Made by a program: the position numbers and the translations under genes
In this document: positions 8,681 to 18,056 of the stretch, in pieces
Layout of the letters: every line of letters starts with the position of its first letter
Numbering within the stretch: the stretch's first letter is position 1
Assembly: GCF_000014965.1 (NCBI RefSeq)
Contig: NC_008554.1
Location: forward strand, 744,001-808,000
Direction of reading: 5' to 3'
Length of the DNA stretch: 64,000 bases
Source of the DNA: Syntrophobacter fumaroxidans MPOB
GTDB taxonomy: Bacteria > Desulfobacterota > Syntrophobacteria > Syntrophobacterales > Syntrophobacteraceae
Notes under the pieces: generated by a model
Database searches by the model: none
What the model was told of the DNA's origin: nothing
The model's input: the letters and a program-made list of their open reading frames with translations, nothing else

Positions 8681-9100
8681 ATGTGGGGAAACGTGCTGGT
8701 GGCCACTGATGGTTCGGAACGATCGGCCAAGGCGGTGGAGAGGGCTCTGGAGATTGCGGAGAAGGAAGGCGCGAAAGTGACCCTGATGGCCGTGGCCTAT
8801 TATGCGCGGGACGACCTGGAGGAAATGCCTTTCAATATCCAGGGAAAACTTGAAGCGCAGGCCCAGAAAGCCCTCACGGAGGCCAAAGCGCTTTTTGACG
8901 CAAAAGGGATCGCCGTGAAGACCGTGCTCGAGACGGGCCTGGTTCCTGCGAACAACATCATCCGCAGGGCGGAGGAAGACAAGCACGACCTTATCATCAT
9001 GGGCAGCACCGGCATCACCGGGCTCAAGCGGTTTCTGCTCGGAAGCACGGCGTCGAAGGTCGTCGCGCACGCACCGTGCAGCGTCGCGGTGATTCGATAG
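8681..9100 (+). CDS. Universal stress protein, UspA family (single domain)
   Basis: A 139-residue cytoplasmic Usp protein. The N-terminal NVLVATDGSE strand and the C-terminal nucleotide-binding loop G-x2-G-x9-G-S (GSTGITGLKRFLLGS) are both intact, so it belongs to the ATP-binding class. The ribosome binding site GAGGAGG lies about ten bases upstream. It is the first gene of an apparent operon with a small membrane protein, a TSUP exporter and a lipoprotein, behind the strongest sigma-54 promoter in the window. Confidence 0.95.
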   Translation: MWGNVLVATDGSERSAKAVERALEIAEKEGAKVTLMAVAYYARDDLEEMPFNIQGKLEAQAQKALTEAKALFDAKGIAVKTVLETGLVPANNIIRRAEEDKHDLIIMGSTGITGLKRFLLGSTASKVVAHAPCSVAVIR

Positions 9101-9203
9101 TGAAACCGGCGGTAAACCAGGGAAGTGGAGCCGGCCGTCGTTCGGTTCGGCGACAGGAACGCGGGCAGGAAGTCTCAATCTGGGGAACATGGAGGTTTAA
9201 CCA

Positions 9204-9503
9204 ATGCACAAGTTGTGGTCGAAGATTCTTGGATTCAGTAGCGCACTATTTCTTTTGATACCGGGAATGGCGCTCGCGGCCGGTGGTGGGCCGGTTGCGC
9301 CGATGGTCATAGTGGCCGACACCCGCAAGCTCAGCGGCATCATGGCATGGTGGGCCAATCTCTACAATGAAAGCCATCTCTACTTCACGATTCTCACCGT
9401 GGTACTCATTCCGGTGATCGGGGTGATCTTCGGTGTCGTGGCCGATATCGTCATGACTCACATCGGCATCGACCTGAAATCGAGGGAGTTGGCTGAACAT
9501 TGA
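9204..9503 (+). CDS. Small membrane protein of TSUP operon
   Basis: A 99-residue protein with an N-terminal signal or anchor segment (ALFLLIPGMALAAGG) and a second hydrophobic segment (FTILTVVLIPVIGVIFGVVADIVM). It has a strong ribosome binding site (GGAGG) and sits 49 bp before the TSUP transporter gene. Its function is unknown; proximity suggests a small accessory or assembly subunit of the transporter. Confidence 0.85.
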   Translation: MHKLWSKILGFSSALFLLIPGMALAAGGGPVAPMVIVADTRKLSGIMAWWANLYNESHLYFTILTVVLIPVIGVIFGVVADIVMTHIGIDLKSRELAEH

Positions 9504-9552
9504 TTGTCCGGCGAGGACGCGTTTTTTTGTTGCGACTTAGGAGGTTAATGAT

Positions 9553-10623
9553 ATGGATTGGCTCTATATTCTCATGCCCATTGCGGGCGTCAAGATTTTC
9601 TGGCCCGGCTTGATCATTCTCGGCATCGGTGTCGGTGTCATTGGCGGTTTCTTCGGAATGGGCGGCGCGTGGATGGTCACCCCCGGACTCAACATCCTCG
9701 GCTTTCCCATGGCATTCGCCATTGGCACCGACATCGCCCATATGGCCGGCAAGTCGCTGATTTCGACCATGCGCCACGGCAAGTTCGGAAACGTCGATTA
9801 CAAGCTCGGCATGATCATGCTGGTCGGCACGGTGATCGGTTTCGAGATCGGGGCCCAGATGATCATGTGGCTGGAGCGGATCGGCAGCGTGGAACTGGTG
9901 GTGCGCTGGCTCTACATCCTGCTGCTCATGTTGATCACGTACATGGTGTTCGGCGACGTGCTCAAGAGGAGGAAGAAGGAGAAGGAAGCAGCCGCAGCCG
10001 GCAAGGAGCTCGACAAGCTGGCCACCGGTCTCGAGTGGCATAAGACGTTTCACAAGATCAAGATCCCCCCGATGATCCATTTGGACGTCGCCGGCATCTA
10101 CTGTTCCGCGTGGCTGCCCATCATGGTCAGTTTCCTCACCGGCTGGCTGGCCGGCATTCTCGGGATCGGCGGCGGTCTCATCCGCATGCCGTCCCTGATC
10201 TACATCGTTGGTTGTCCGACTCACGTGGCGGTTGGAACGGATCTCTTCGAGGTCATGATCTCCGGACTCTACGGCGCGGCCACCTACACGTACAAGGGCA
10301 GGACCGAACTGGTGGCGGCCATCATCATGCTGATCGGGGCCGCGATCGGAGCACAGATCGGAACGGTCGCGACCAAGTACATCAAGGGTTACGGAATCCG
10401 GATCGCGTTCGGCTGCGCCGTCATCGGTTGCGCCATTTCCGTGGCTCTCAAGCTCATACCCACATACTTCCCCCAATCGAAGGCCTTCTGCGACGTTGCC
10501 GCCACGTTCTTCGTGCTGGCCGTTGTCAGTGCCCTGTCCCTGTACATCATGGTCAAAATGGTCCAGGGCGCCAAGCAGGAAGTGGCCCAGAAGAGAAAGA
10601 AGGCTGCCGCTATCGCGAGCTAG
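9553..10623 (+). CDS. TSUP (TauE/SafE) family anion exporter
   Basis: A polytopic inner-membrane transporter of 356 residues. Two homologous halves each carry the family glycine motif: GFFGMGGAWMVTP near residue 34 and GILGIGGGLIRMP near 200. Each is followed by an AIGTD or AVGTD motif. A charged cytoplasmic linker (RRKKEKEAAAAGKELDK) joins the halves. The family exports or imports sulfite, sulfoacetate and related anions; the substrate here is not determinable, but sulfite or organosulfonate is plausible for a sulfur-metabolising host. The ribosome binding site AGGAGG is strong. Confidence 0.92.
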   Translation: MDWLYILMPIAGVKIFWPGLIILGIGVGVIGGFFGMGGAWMVTPGLNILGFPMAFAIGTDIAHMAGKSLISTMRHGKFGNVDYKLGMIMLVGTVIGFEIGAQMIMWLERIGSVELVVRWLYILLLMLITYMVFGDVLKRRKKEKEAAAAGKELDKLATGLEWHKTFHKIKIPPMIHLDVAGIYCSAWLPIMVSFLTGWLAGILGIGGGLIRMPSLIYIVGCPTHVAVGTDLFEVMISGLYGAATYTYKGRTELVAAIIMLIGAAIGAQIGTVATKYIKGYGIRIAFGCAVIGCAISVALKLIPTYFPQSKAFCDVAATFFVLAVVSALSLYIMVKMVQGAKQEVAQKRKKAAAIAS

Positions 10624-10673
10624 CCCGTGGGGTTGACGACGGTGTCATGAGACATATGAGAGGGAGAACCATA

Positions 10674-11288
10674 ATGGCCAAGAATCGGACATGGATATAT
10701 GCTCTGTTGTTCATACTGCCCCTGGTTTTTGCGAGCGGGTGCTCGGAATACTCCAAGGTTGACCAGGGGAGGGCGATCGCGCTGGACAAGGAAAAGCGTA
10801 CGGTGACCATCATCAGGGACGAAAAGGCCGATCCCCAAAACCCGGATTACAGCCATCTGCCCCCGATGACCTACAGCCTGCCGACGGATCCGGCCGAAAT
10901 GGGTCCGGAACCCAAGGTGGGGCTCAGGATGAATCTGGATGCCAAGTCCCGCCAGATCACGATCTTCGACCCTGCCTCGCAGAACTTCAAAACGATCACC
11001 TATACCCTGATCGAAGAGAAGGACAACGTGGGCAGGAACGATCCCCTCGTTTTCAACGAGGCGGAAAACAAGGCCAAGAAATTCCCGTCGGTGGACCGGG
11101 AAAAGAAGACCATCAGCATCTATTCCGGCCGACAGAAGATTTTTATCACCTTCTCCCTGCCGGACGAGTACTTCGCCCTGCCCGACCATACCTGGGATGC
11201 GGGCGACGAGGTGCGGATGACTTTCAAAGAGCCCGGCAAGGCCCTTCGGTTCATGAACATCAGCAGGACGGACATCTACAAGAAGTAA
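10674..11288 (+). CDS. Putative lipoprotein, DUF4881-like
   Basis: A 204-residue protein with an N-terminal hydrophobic segment ending in a lipobox-like FASGC, so it is probably lipid-anchored. The mature part repeats short beta motifs (KRTVTIIRD, SRQITIFD, KKTISIYS), giving a three-fold repetitive beta appearance. It resembles proteins annotated as DUF4881 in sulfate reducers, which is recalled from memory and not searched. It is the last gene before a terminator, in the same operon as Usp and TSUP. Start chosen at 10674 with GAGAGGGAGAA upstream. Confidence 0.8.
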   Translation: MAKNRTWIYALLFILPLVFASGCSEYSKVDQGRAIALDKEKRTVTIIRDEKADPQNPDYSHLPPMTYSLPTDPAEMGPEPKVGLRMNLDAKSRQITIFDPASQNFKTITYTLIEEKDNVGRNDPLVFNEAENKAKKFPSVDREKKTISIYSGRQKIFITFSLPDEYFALPDHTWDAGDEVRMTFKEPGKALRFMNISRTDIYKK

Positions 11289-11306
11289 GTCTCAAAGGAT
11301 CGCAAA

Positions 11307-11340
11307 GGGCCGCCGCCCGCATGAAGCGGCGGCTCTTTAT
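11307..11340 (+). terminator. Rho-independent terminator
   Basis: GGGCCGCCGC (11307-11316) pairs with GCGGCGGCTC (11326-11335), including one G-U pair, across a nine-base loop. The stem is followed by TTTAT. It closes the Usp/TSUP/lipoprotein operon. Confidence 0.8.
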
Positions 11341-11424
11341 CCAATCCTCCGAAAGCGAGCCGGGCGTTCAATCGGCAAGGACATCGGCAAGACCAGGGAA
11401 TCTGGCGGATAAGGAATTGTTCAC

Positions 11425-11634
11425 ATGGATTTCTACAAGAAAATTGCCATAGCGATTGTGGACGTTGTCGTTCTCATCCAGCTGACGGTGAGCATCTACA
11501 TTGCCAATTCGGATCTCGACAACTTCACCCCGCTGTTTTTCAAGTGCTTCTTTTCCATGCTCGTTCCCACGCTCATTCTGGCCTGCCTGCTCATGCGGAA
11601 ATACTTCCCCAGGGAAACTCACCCCGCGTTATGA
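11425..11634 (+). CDS. Small two-segment membrane protein
   Basis: A 69-residue protein with two hydrophobic segments (IAIAIVDVVVLIQLTVSIYI and a second near residues 38-58, FFSMLVPTLILACLLM) and a short charged C-terminus. AAGGA upstream serves as the ribosome binding site. Its stop overlaps the start of the next gene (ATGA), so the two are coupled. No family recognised. Confidence 0.7.
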   Translation: MDFYKKIAIAIVDVVVLIQLTVSIYIANSDLDNFTPLFFKCFFSMLVPTLILACLLMRKYFPRETHPAL

Positions 11635-12413
11635 CTCTGAATCAAATCACCGTGTGGAGGAATTGGACGGGCAGGTTTGGCGCGCTTCTGTGCGCCATCC
11701 TTGCCCTCGCCCTTATTGACGGGCTCTACGCCCAGTTCGGGCGCTCGCCCAACGACTTCGAGTTGCTTCCGGGGGAATCCGTCGGCGTCAACGGCCCCTT
11801 GAAGGACGACCTCAAAGGGGTGGACGAGCTTTCCTACGTCAGCACCTCAGGCTCCATCAAGCTGGTTTTCGAGGGACTGCACCGGGGCTTCTGGCTGGGT
11901 GGAGCCATGTGGCGCGGGACTTTGCGCACCGATCCCGAAATTCGCCCCGGCGTTTACGAAGTGAAAGTGAGCACGGGGAATCAGCCGGAAAAACCCACGG
12001 CCGTCCTGGTTGTAAGAGTATACGGGAACGCCCGGAGCATGCACCTGGATTCCAAGTCCTTCATCCTCCGGCATGCGGACGTCTCGCCGTGGCATGCCGC
12101 CCTGGCCGCCCTGGGGCTGCTGCTGTTGACGCTCGGGGTCGTCTACCTGATGTCGGGACAAAGGGAACGGCTGCTTCTGCGGAAAGGAATGGCGGAAGTC
12201 TACCACATCGTCAACACGGAGCACGGACGCGAAATCGCCTTTGGCCTCGGGACCCTCCACGGCGTGCGCGCGGGAGGGCAAGTGACGCTCCTGGACAAGA
12301 GCGGAACGCCCCTGGAGACCGTGGAAGTGAGGGCTGCGTCGGAGAGAGATGCCGTGGCGCGGGTGTCGTCCGAGTGCGAAGTGGAGCCCGGCACCCTGGT
12401 GAAAAAAGGATAA
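11631..12413 (+). CDS. Membrane protein with periplasmic beta domain, unknown function
   Basis: A 260-residue protein. TM1 is near residues 13-32, a presumably periplasmic region covers about 35-145, TM2 is AALGLLLLTLGVVYLM (about 155-172), and a cytoplasmic tail contains a glycine-rich beta module (GLGTLHGVRAGGQVTLLD) ending in EPGTLVKKG. It starts inside the stop codon of the preceding small membrane protein gene. No named family is recognised. It could couple an envelope signal to the cytoplasm, but that is inference. Confidence 0.75.
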   Translation: MTLNQITVWRNWTGRFGALLCAILALALIDGLYAQFGRSPNDFELLPGESVGVNGPLKDDLKGVDELSYVSTSGSIKLVFEGLHRGFWLGGAMWRGTLRTDPEIRPGVYEVKVSTGNQPEKPTAVLVVRVYGNARSMHLDSKSFILRHADVSPWHAALAALGLLLLTLGVVYLMSGQRERLLLRKGMAEVYHIVNTEHGREIAFGLGTLHGVRAGGQVTLLDKSGTPLETVEVRAASERDAVARVSSECEVEPGTLVKKG

Positions 12414-12427
12414 CGGGACAAGACGAC

Positions 12428-12455
12428 CCGGGCTCCACGGAACCCCGGAGTTTTT
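12428..12455 (+). terminator. Weak rho-independent terminator candidate
   Basis: CCGGG (12428-12432) and CCCGG (12444-12448) form a five-base-pair stem followed by AG and five T residues, 15 bp after the upstream stop, between two convergent genes. The stem is short, so confidence is moderate. Confidence 0.4.
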
Positions 12456-12538
12456 CCCCGCGGTGCGGCCGGCGGGGGTTCCCGCGCTCACCAATTCCCG
12501 CCCCGCGACCAGAGCGATGCCGCGCCCGGAAGGACAAC

Positions 12539-15166
12539 CTACCGGGAGCTCTCCTTTCGCCCGCCGGCTTCGAGCTGGTAGTCGCCCTGGAGGAAGGCTT
12601 CGGCCATCAGGGCCACGCTCATGTCGCTGTCCATCAGCATGTCCATCTGCCGCGTAAACTGCAGGAGCCTGCCGATCTGGTCGAGCCGGTCTTCGATGAT
12701 CTGCGCTTCATGTTTCTGGAACCTGGCGTCAACGCGGTCGGCCACGACTTCCACAACGAAGTCCAGGGCATCGAGTATCTTCGCGATGGCCCGGGCCCGC
12801 CGGGACCTGCGGATGTCGTCGGCGGCTCCGCCCTTGAAGGAAAAGGTGATGTAATTGTTTGAGATCGTCCGGCCGCAATAGGAATCGAGAACCCCGTAAT
12901 GGTACCCGACCCTCGAGCTGAAGTTGAGGTACTTGTCGGATATGACGGCATAGCTTCTGTCCCCGAATCTCTCGGCGCCGGAGTAGGCCGGCGTGAGCAT
13001 CTGTTCGCTCATGACCGACAGGAAGCCGCTGAGGTGAACGGGCCTCGGGCGGTGGTAGCGAAGGTCCTCGTGAAGCATGCCCTTGAGGACGGCGCAAAAA
13101 GGAATGGACGTCACCTGGTTCACCTTGATGCGATTGCGCCCTGCGGCTGATTCCTTGAGACCGCCGCCGAGATCGATGACGTAGAGATCGAGCGGGATGG
13201 GAGCTTCGAGCTTGGCCGCGCCGCCGGTGGTTTCGGAGACGTGATCGCTGATCCGGAACATCTCCGTGTATGACGATTCGTGCACGAATCTCATGATGTC
13301 GTGAATGGATTTGCAGTGTTCCGGGGTGAACTCCGGCGATTTCGGGTCGAAGAGGCGCAACGGCACGATCCATTCGCTCACCCGTTTGAGGGTTTCGTAC
13401 ACGGGGGTCCCTTTCATATGGGATTCCCTCGGGATTTGCAGGCTGAGCAACTCCTGCACCTTCCCCTGGTAGACTCTTCCGGAATAACCGTCCACCGTGA
13501 TTTCGGTGCCGCCCGGGATGGAGCTCGTTGCGACTTTCGCGTCCAATATCGCGGGGATGCCGAATTCGCGGGCAACGGAGGCCATGTGCCCGGTCACGCT
13601 TCCGGAATCCGTGACGATAGCGGAGGCCTTGTTCATCACGACGACGTACTTGGGCGAGGAGTGTTTGGCGACGAGTACGGCGCCGTCCGGAAAATCGACG
13701 AGATCCTCTTCGGAGCGAACCAGGAACGCCTTTCCGAAACCGACTCCCGGCGACGCGACGGCGCCGTCCGGTACCAGGAGAGGGTATTGGCTCAGTTCCG
13801 GTATGGTCCTGGCTTCCTGCTCCGCACCGCGGCTTTCCAGGCGCAAAGGTCTGGTTTGAAGCACGAGAATGGTCCCGTCCCGGTCGAGCGCCCATTCCAT
13901 GTCCTGTGGGCATCCGTAGTGTTTCTCAAGCCGTGCGGCATAGTCGGCGAGGAGCCGGATCTGTTCGCTCGAAAGACAGGGAGCATCCCGGAGGTCTTCA
14001 GGCACGGGGATTTCGATCAGCCCCCCGTCCGGGTCGCTCGCCAACTGAACGGGTTTGTGCGAGACTTTCGTCTCGAGGATCGCGAATGTCGAATCCTTTG
14101 CGACCGTGTAGGAGTCGGGGGTGATGACGCCGTCCACGGCGTAGGGCCCAAGACCCCACACGGCGGTGATGATGACGTTGTCCTGCAGCAGGTTGAAGGG
14201 GTGACGCGAGTACACGATGCCGCTCGCCACGGAATCCACCATGCGCAGGCACGCAACGCTCATGGCGACATCTTCGTCGCGGATTCCCATGTTCAAACGG
14301 TAGGAAATGGCCCGCGGCGTGAAAAGGCTGCCGATGATGAAGACATAAGTCTGCACGATCTTGTCGTGCGAGACGTTGAGCAGGGACAGATATTGACCGG
14401 CAAAGGAAAGGTCGCTGTCCTCCCCGATGGCGCTGCTTCGCATGGATATGCGCGGGCGCCCGCCCCGGGAGACCTCTTGCGGGACCCGGCGGATCATTTG
14501 CTCGTAGGATTCCAGTATGGCTTCCCGTAACTCCTCGGGGACCGGTGCCGTGATGATGAGCCGCTGAATGTCCTCCCCGGCCAGATTGAAACTCTCGGGG
14601 TCTTTGGGATCGAGCTCCATTTTCCTTTTCTGAATCTCGTCGACGAGCTCGTTTCTGGCGAGGAAAAGATCATAAGCGGCGGTGGTTATGGCGAATCCTT
14701 CGGGAACCGGGAGTCCCACCCGGTTGAGAACCTCGCCCAGGTTGGCGCTCTTTCCGCCCACCGTATCCACCATTTCCTTGGTGACGCTCGAATAGGGCAG
14801 GGTCAGCCGAGCCTGGGAGGTCTCCTTCCTGACCAGCACTTCTTCCTTCACTCGCGTGTTGATCCGTTCGAATGCATCGAAGAGGTGAGGGTATTTCTGC
14901 GCGGAAAGCGCGTTGAGGCTCCGGATCATGCGCAGGGTGTGAAAGGTGGCGCGCGCGACCTGTGTTCTCACATAGGACATGCCGAAAATCTGCTGGCCGC
15001 GGAGTTTCTCTTCGAGGTCAGTGATGATTTTGAGCAATTCCTTATTGGAAGCGAGCAACTCTTGAAAACTCTCGTACCTCGCCCGAAACGCCTCCGAAAA
15101 ATCGCTTTTCGGGGCTTTGGCTCGGCGCGGCTTAAGCCAACTGAGAAATTTGAATCTTTCCGACAT
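12539..15166 (-). CDS. PPDK/PEP-synthase-like phosphotransferase paralogue 1
   Basis: An 875-residue protein. After a helical N-terminal region (about 1-125) comes a PPDK_N ATP-grasp domain (about 130-455) with VGGKSANLGEVLNRVGLPVP, SMRSSAIGEDS and QDMEWALDRDG-x5-QTRPL. A phosphohistidine swivel domain (about 465-580) holds AIVTDSGSVTGHMASVARE with catalytic His527. The usual PEP/pyruvate-binding barrel is absent. Instead there is a C-terminal domain of about 280 residues (landmarks IDLGGGL, FKGGAADDIRR, FTRQMD) shared with the proteins at 18057 and 34809. It probably moves phosphate from ATP to His527; the final acceptor is unknown. It converges with the upstream envelope genes and is divergent from the Cache kinase at 15455. 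Confidence 0.85.
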   Translation of the reverse strand: MSERFKFLSWLKPRRAKAPKSDFSEAFRARYESFQELLASNKELLKIITDLEEKLRGQQIFGMSYVRTQVARATFHTLRMIRSLNALSAQKYPHLFDAFERINTRVKEEVLVRKETSQARLTLPYSSVTKEMVDTVGGKSANLGEVLNRVGLPVPEGFAITTAAYDLFLARNELVDEIQKRKMELDPKDPESFNLAGEDIQRLIITAPVPEELREAILESYEQMIRRVPQEVSRGGRPRISMRSSAIGEDSDLSFAGQYLSLLNVSHDKIVQTYVFIIGSLFTPRAISYRLNMGIRDEDVAMSVACLRMVDSVASGIVYSRHPFNLLQDNVIITAVWGLGPYAVDGVITPDSYTVAKDSTFAILETKVSHKPVQLASDPDGGLIEIPVPEDLRDAPCLSSEQIRLLADYAARLEKHYGCPQDMEWALDRDGTILVLQTRPLRLESRGAEQEARTIPELSQYPLLVPDGAVASPGVGFGKAFLVRSEEDLVDFPDGAVLVAKHSSPKYVVVMNKASAIVTDSGSVTGHMASVAREFGIPAILDAKVATSSIPGGTEITVDGYSGRVYQGKVQELLSLQIPRESHMKGTPVYETLKRVSEWIVPLRLFDPKSPEFTPEHCKSIHDIMRFVHESSYTEMFRISDHVSETTGGAAKLEAPIPLDLYVIDLGGGLKESAAGRNRIKVNQVTSIPFCAVLKGMLHEDLRYHRPRPVHLSGFLSVMSEQMLTPAYSGAERFGDRSYAVISDKYLNFSSRVGYHYGVLDSYCGRTISNNYITFSFKGGAADDIRRSRRARAIAKILDALDFVVEVVADRVDARFQKHEAQIIEDRLDQIGRLLQFTRQMDMLMDSDMSVALMAEAFLQGDYQLEAGGRKESSR

Positions 15167-15386
15167 ATGCGGGAGTCGCTCCGAAAATGCGGGCTTTCCG
15201 AGGAAAGGCCCCGGATTCGATACTTGTTCTCTTGGATACTAAACGTTGGGCATGCATAGTTCAACAGCTAATCCGCCTCCGGGTCTCCGCCGGCAAAGCT
15301 TTCAACGCGAACGGCCCACTTCTGCGACGCCCGGTTCCCGGGCGTTCGGGCGGTGGCCGCGAGCCGCCCGGGACGTCCGAATTCGA

Positions 15387-15414
15387 TTGCCAGCCGGCGC
15401 CTTTCGCATATATT
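15387..15414 (+). promoter_or_regulatory. Sigma-70-type promoter for Cache kinase
   Basis: TTGCCA and TATATT are separated by 16 bp, about 40 bp upstream of the start codon at 15455. This is a good match to a housekeeping promoter. Confidence 0.55.
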
Positions 15415-15454
15415 ATTCATTTCATCAACCTCTATTGGAACAAGGTGTCACTCC

Positions 15455-17221
15455 ATGAGCGGACTGGACGACGCAGGCGGGAATCTCCACCCTGATGGGC
15501 AGGCAGTCCATAGGAAGAGCTATTCCGAGCTGTACGTCAAATTCATAACACTCACGCTGATCTGCTCGGTGGTCCCCATTCTCCTGGTGGGATACGGCAT
15601 CTACAGGTATTACTCGGAGTTCTCCACAGCCCGGATGGAGGAATACTTTCAGAGGAAAGTTGAATACAATCAGAATGTTATCGAACTGTTTTTGAAGGAG
15701 CGGACGGCGGACCTGACGCTGGTCGCGCTGAGCCACCCTCTGGAGTATCTGAAGGAACCCGCCAATCTAAAAAGGCTCTTCGGGATTCTCAACCACAAGG
15801 ACCCGTATTTCGACGACCTGGGGGTCATTGGGGAGAACGGGAAACACCTCGCCTACCACGGTCCTTTCGACCTGATGGACAAGGACTATTCGCAGACTTT
15901 CTGGTTCAAGGGACTCCTGGAGAAGGGGGTCTATATCAGCGACATGTTCATGGGATATCGTAAAATCCCTCACTTCATCATTGCCATTCTTCGTTCCGAA
16001 GGGGGAGCGAAGTGGATACTGAGAGCTACCATATACACGGAGTCTTTGAGCTCCCTGCTGCAAAACGTCAAGATCGGCAGGAGCGGCGAGGTGTTCCTGC
16101 TCAACGAGCAAGGCATTTATCAGACCAGTCCCCGACTCGGCGGCAAGATCATGATGCAGTCCCCGTTCGACATGGATATGTTCAGCGGCGAGAGCGGGGT
16201 GAGGATGCTGGAATACGACTCCGAGGAGATGGGGTTGCGCAGGTCCCGGCAGGTGGTGGCTTACTCCTGGCTCAAGGAACCACGCTGGCTCCTGGTGGTG
16301 AAACAGGACCAGGCCGAGGTGGTCGAGGAGGTGAGCCGCGCCAACCGGGCGATTATGATCTTTCTTTCCATAAGCATCATCGCCATCCTGATCGTATCGG
16401 TGATCACGACGCGTCACATGATCAAGACCATCGAGAAACGCGATGAAGGGGAGGAACGACTCAACAGGCAGTTGCTGCAGGCGAGCAAGCTGGCTTCCAT
16501 CGGGGAGTTGGCCGCGGGCGTGGCGCACGAGATCAACAACCCGCTGGCCGTCATTCTGACCGAAAACCAACTGGTCAGGGATATGGCCGACGAGGCGGCG
16601 AGCTTCGACGGAGAATTCAAGCAGCAGCTCTATGAGTCGATGGACCAGATCGATGCCCAGATCCATCGCTGCAGCCGCATCACGCAAAACCTGCTCAGGT
16701 TTTCACGACGCATCAAATCCAAAGCGGAGATGGTGGACATCAATGCGTGTTTTGCGGAGGTGATCGAGCTTATCCAGAAGAGGGCGCAGACGAGCGGGGT
16801 GCAGATCGTCGCGGAATTCGAGCCGGGGCTTCCCTCCTTGCTGGCCGATGCCTTCCAGCTCGAACAGGTGCTTCTGAACTGCGTGACCAACGGCATCGAC
16901 GCTCATGAAGGGAAACCGTACGGAACCATTCGCGTCAAGACACGCCATGACGAGAAGCGAAACGGGATCGAGATCCGCATATCCGACACCGGGTCCGGAA
17001 TTCCACCGGAGCACCTCGACAGGATCTTCGATCCCTTTTATACGACCAAGCCGGTCGGGAAAGGAACCGGCCTGGGATTGTCGATCTCATACAGTATCAT
17101 CAAATCCCTGGGAGGAGAGATTTCCGTCAACAGCGAGGTGGGCAAGGGAACGGATTTCATTATTTTCCTTCCGCTCGGATCTCAGGGCGCCGGCCGGGAA
17201 GAGGCGGCTCCGCCTTCATAG
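15455..17221 (+). CDS. Cache-sensor histidine kinase (paralogue of the 128 kinase)
   Basis: A 588-residue membrane histidine kinase. TM1 is near residues 30-50 (FITLTLICSVVPILLVGYGI), followed by a Cache-like sensor (about 51-295, with GVYISDMFMGYRKIPHFIIAI) and TM2 (IMIFLSISIIAILIVSVI, about 299-317). His358 lies in [13 protein letters not shown], with N-box LNCVTNGIDAH, G1 DTGSGIP and G2 GKGTGLGLS. The start at 15455 is supported by AAGGT at 15442-15446. It heads an operon with two receiver genes and is divergent from PPDK-like gene 1. Confidence 0.92.
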   Translation: MSGLDDAGGNLHPDGQAVHRKSYSELYVKFITLTLICSVVPILLVGYGIYRYYSEFSTARMEEYFQRKVEYNQNVIELFLKERTADLTLVALSHPLEYLKEPANLKRLFGILNHKDPYFDDLGVIGENGKHLAYHGPFDLMDKDYSQTFWFKGLLEKGVYISDMFMGYRKIPHFIIAILRSEGGAKWILRATIYTESLSSLLQNVKIGRSGEVFLLNEQGIYQTSPRLGGKIMMQSPFDMDMFSGESGVRMLEYDSEEMGLRRSRQVVAYSWLKEPRWLLVVKQDQAEVVEEVSRANRAIMIFLSISIIAILIVSVITTRHMIKTIEKRDEGEERLNRQLLQASKLASIGELAAGVAHEINNPLAVILTENQLVRDMADEAASFDGEFKQQLYESMDQIDAQIHRCSRITQNLLRFSRRIKSKAEMVDINACFAEVIELIQKRAQTSGVQIVAEFEPGLPSLLADAFQLEQVLLNCVTNGIDAHEGKPYGTIRVKTRHDEKRNGIEIRISDTGSGIPPEHLDRIFDPFYTTKPVGKGTGLGLSISYSIIKSLGGEISVNSEVGKGTDFIIFLPLGSQGAGREEAAPPS

Positions 17222-17230
17222 GACCAGACG

Positions 17231-17638
17231 ATGCAGAAAGCCAGGATCCTGTTGGTCGATGACGAAGAAGCTTTCGCGAACAACCTGTCCAAACTGCTCT
17301 CGAGGAGAGGATACGCGGTGGCGGTGGTCCATGACGGGCAGAGCGCCGTCCGCGCCGTGGACGAAGAGGAATTCGACGTGGTGATTCTCGATCTCAGGAT
17401 GCCCGGAATGGATGGCATCGAGACACTCAAAATCCTCAAAAGAAGAAAGCCTCTTGTGGAGGTCATCATTCTGACGGGGGAAGGCTCCATAGAAACCGGC
17501 CTCGACGGGATGCAATACGGGGCGTTCGACTACACGTTGAAGCCGATCCAACTCGACGAGCTGCAGGAAAAAATCGGGCAGGCCCACCAGCGCAAGCTGA
17601 TTCACGAGGCGGCCCTGGACACCGGAAAGGATGCGTGA
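17231..17638 (+). CDS. Single-domain response regulator
   Basis: A 135-residue receiver: VDDEE, acceptor Asp54 in VILDLRMPG, ILTGE and TLKP are intact. It starts nine bases after the kinase stop and is very probably its cognate partner. No output domain. A charged C-terminal helix follows the receiver, as in its relatives at 1889 and 34267. Confidence 0.9.
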   Translation: MQKARILLVDDEEAFANNLSKLLSRRGYAVAVVHDGQSAVRAVDEEEFDVVILDLRMPGMDGIETLKILKRRKPLVEVIILTGEGSIETGLDGMQYGAFDYTLKPIQLDELQEKIGQAHQRKLIHEAALDTGKDA

Positions 17639-17650
17639 GGGCAAATCGAA

Positions 17651-18052
17651 ATGGCAGAGTCGATACGAGTGTTGCTGATCGATGACGAAGTGCTTTTCAC
17701 CGAATCGCTGTTGAAGGTTCTTCGAAGGCGGGGGATGGCCGTGCGGACAGCCCCGGACGGGCCGACGGGTCTGGAGCTGCTGTCAAAGGAAGAGAGCGAC
17801 GTCATCGTCCTGGATGTGCGGATGCCCGGCATGGACGGCCTGGCGACTTTCAAGGCCATACGGGAGCTCGATCCCGTCACGCCGGTGATCATCCTGTCGG
17901 GGAACATCGATATGAAAGAGGTGTCGGAGGCACTCCGAATGGGATGCGACGAGATTCTTCTCAAGCCGTGCCCTTTGGACACCCTGGTTACGAGCATCGA
18001 AAACGCCTACGAACGCAAGTGTTTCTCCATGGACGTTGCGCAAAAGGAATGA
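17651..18052 (+). CDS. Single-domain response regulator
   Basis: A 133-residue receiver with acceptor Asp55 in VIVLDVRMPG, Ser in ILSGN at the switch position, and LLKP. It is the second receiver after the Cache kinase; two stand-alone receivers behind one kinase suggest a branched relay. Its C-terminus ends five bases before the opposite-strand PPDK-like gene, so the transcripts converge. Confidence 0.9.
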   Translation: MAESIRVLLIDDEVLFTESLLKVLRRRGMAVRTAPDGPTGLELLSKEESDVIVLDVRMPGMDGLATFKAIRELDPVTPVIILSGNIDMKEVSEALRMGCDEILLKPCPLDTLVTSIENAYERKCFSMDVAQKE

Positions 18053-18056
18053 TGCC

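Noticed and set aside
12539-15166. Annotation as phosphoenolpyruvate synthase (ppsA)
   Set aside because: The ATP and swivel domains match but the PEP/pyruvate-binding barrel needed for that reaction is not visible, so a metabolic name is not justified.
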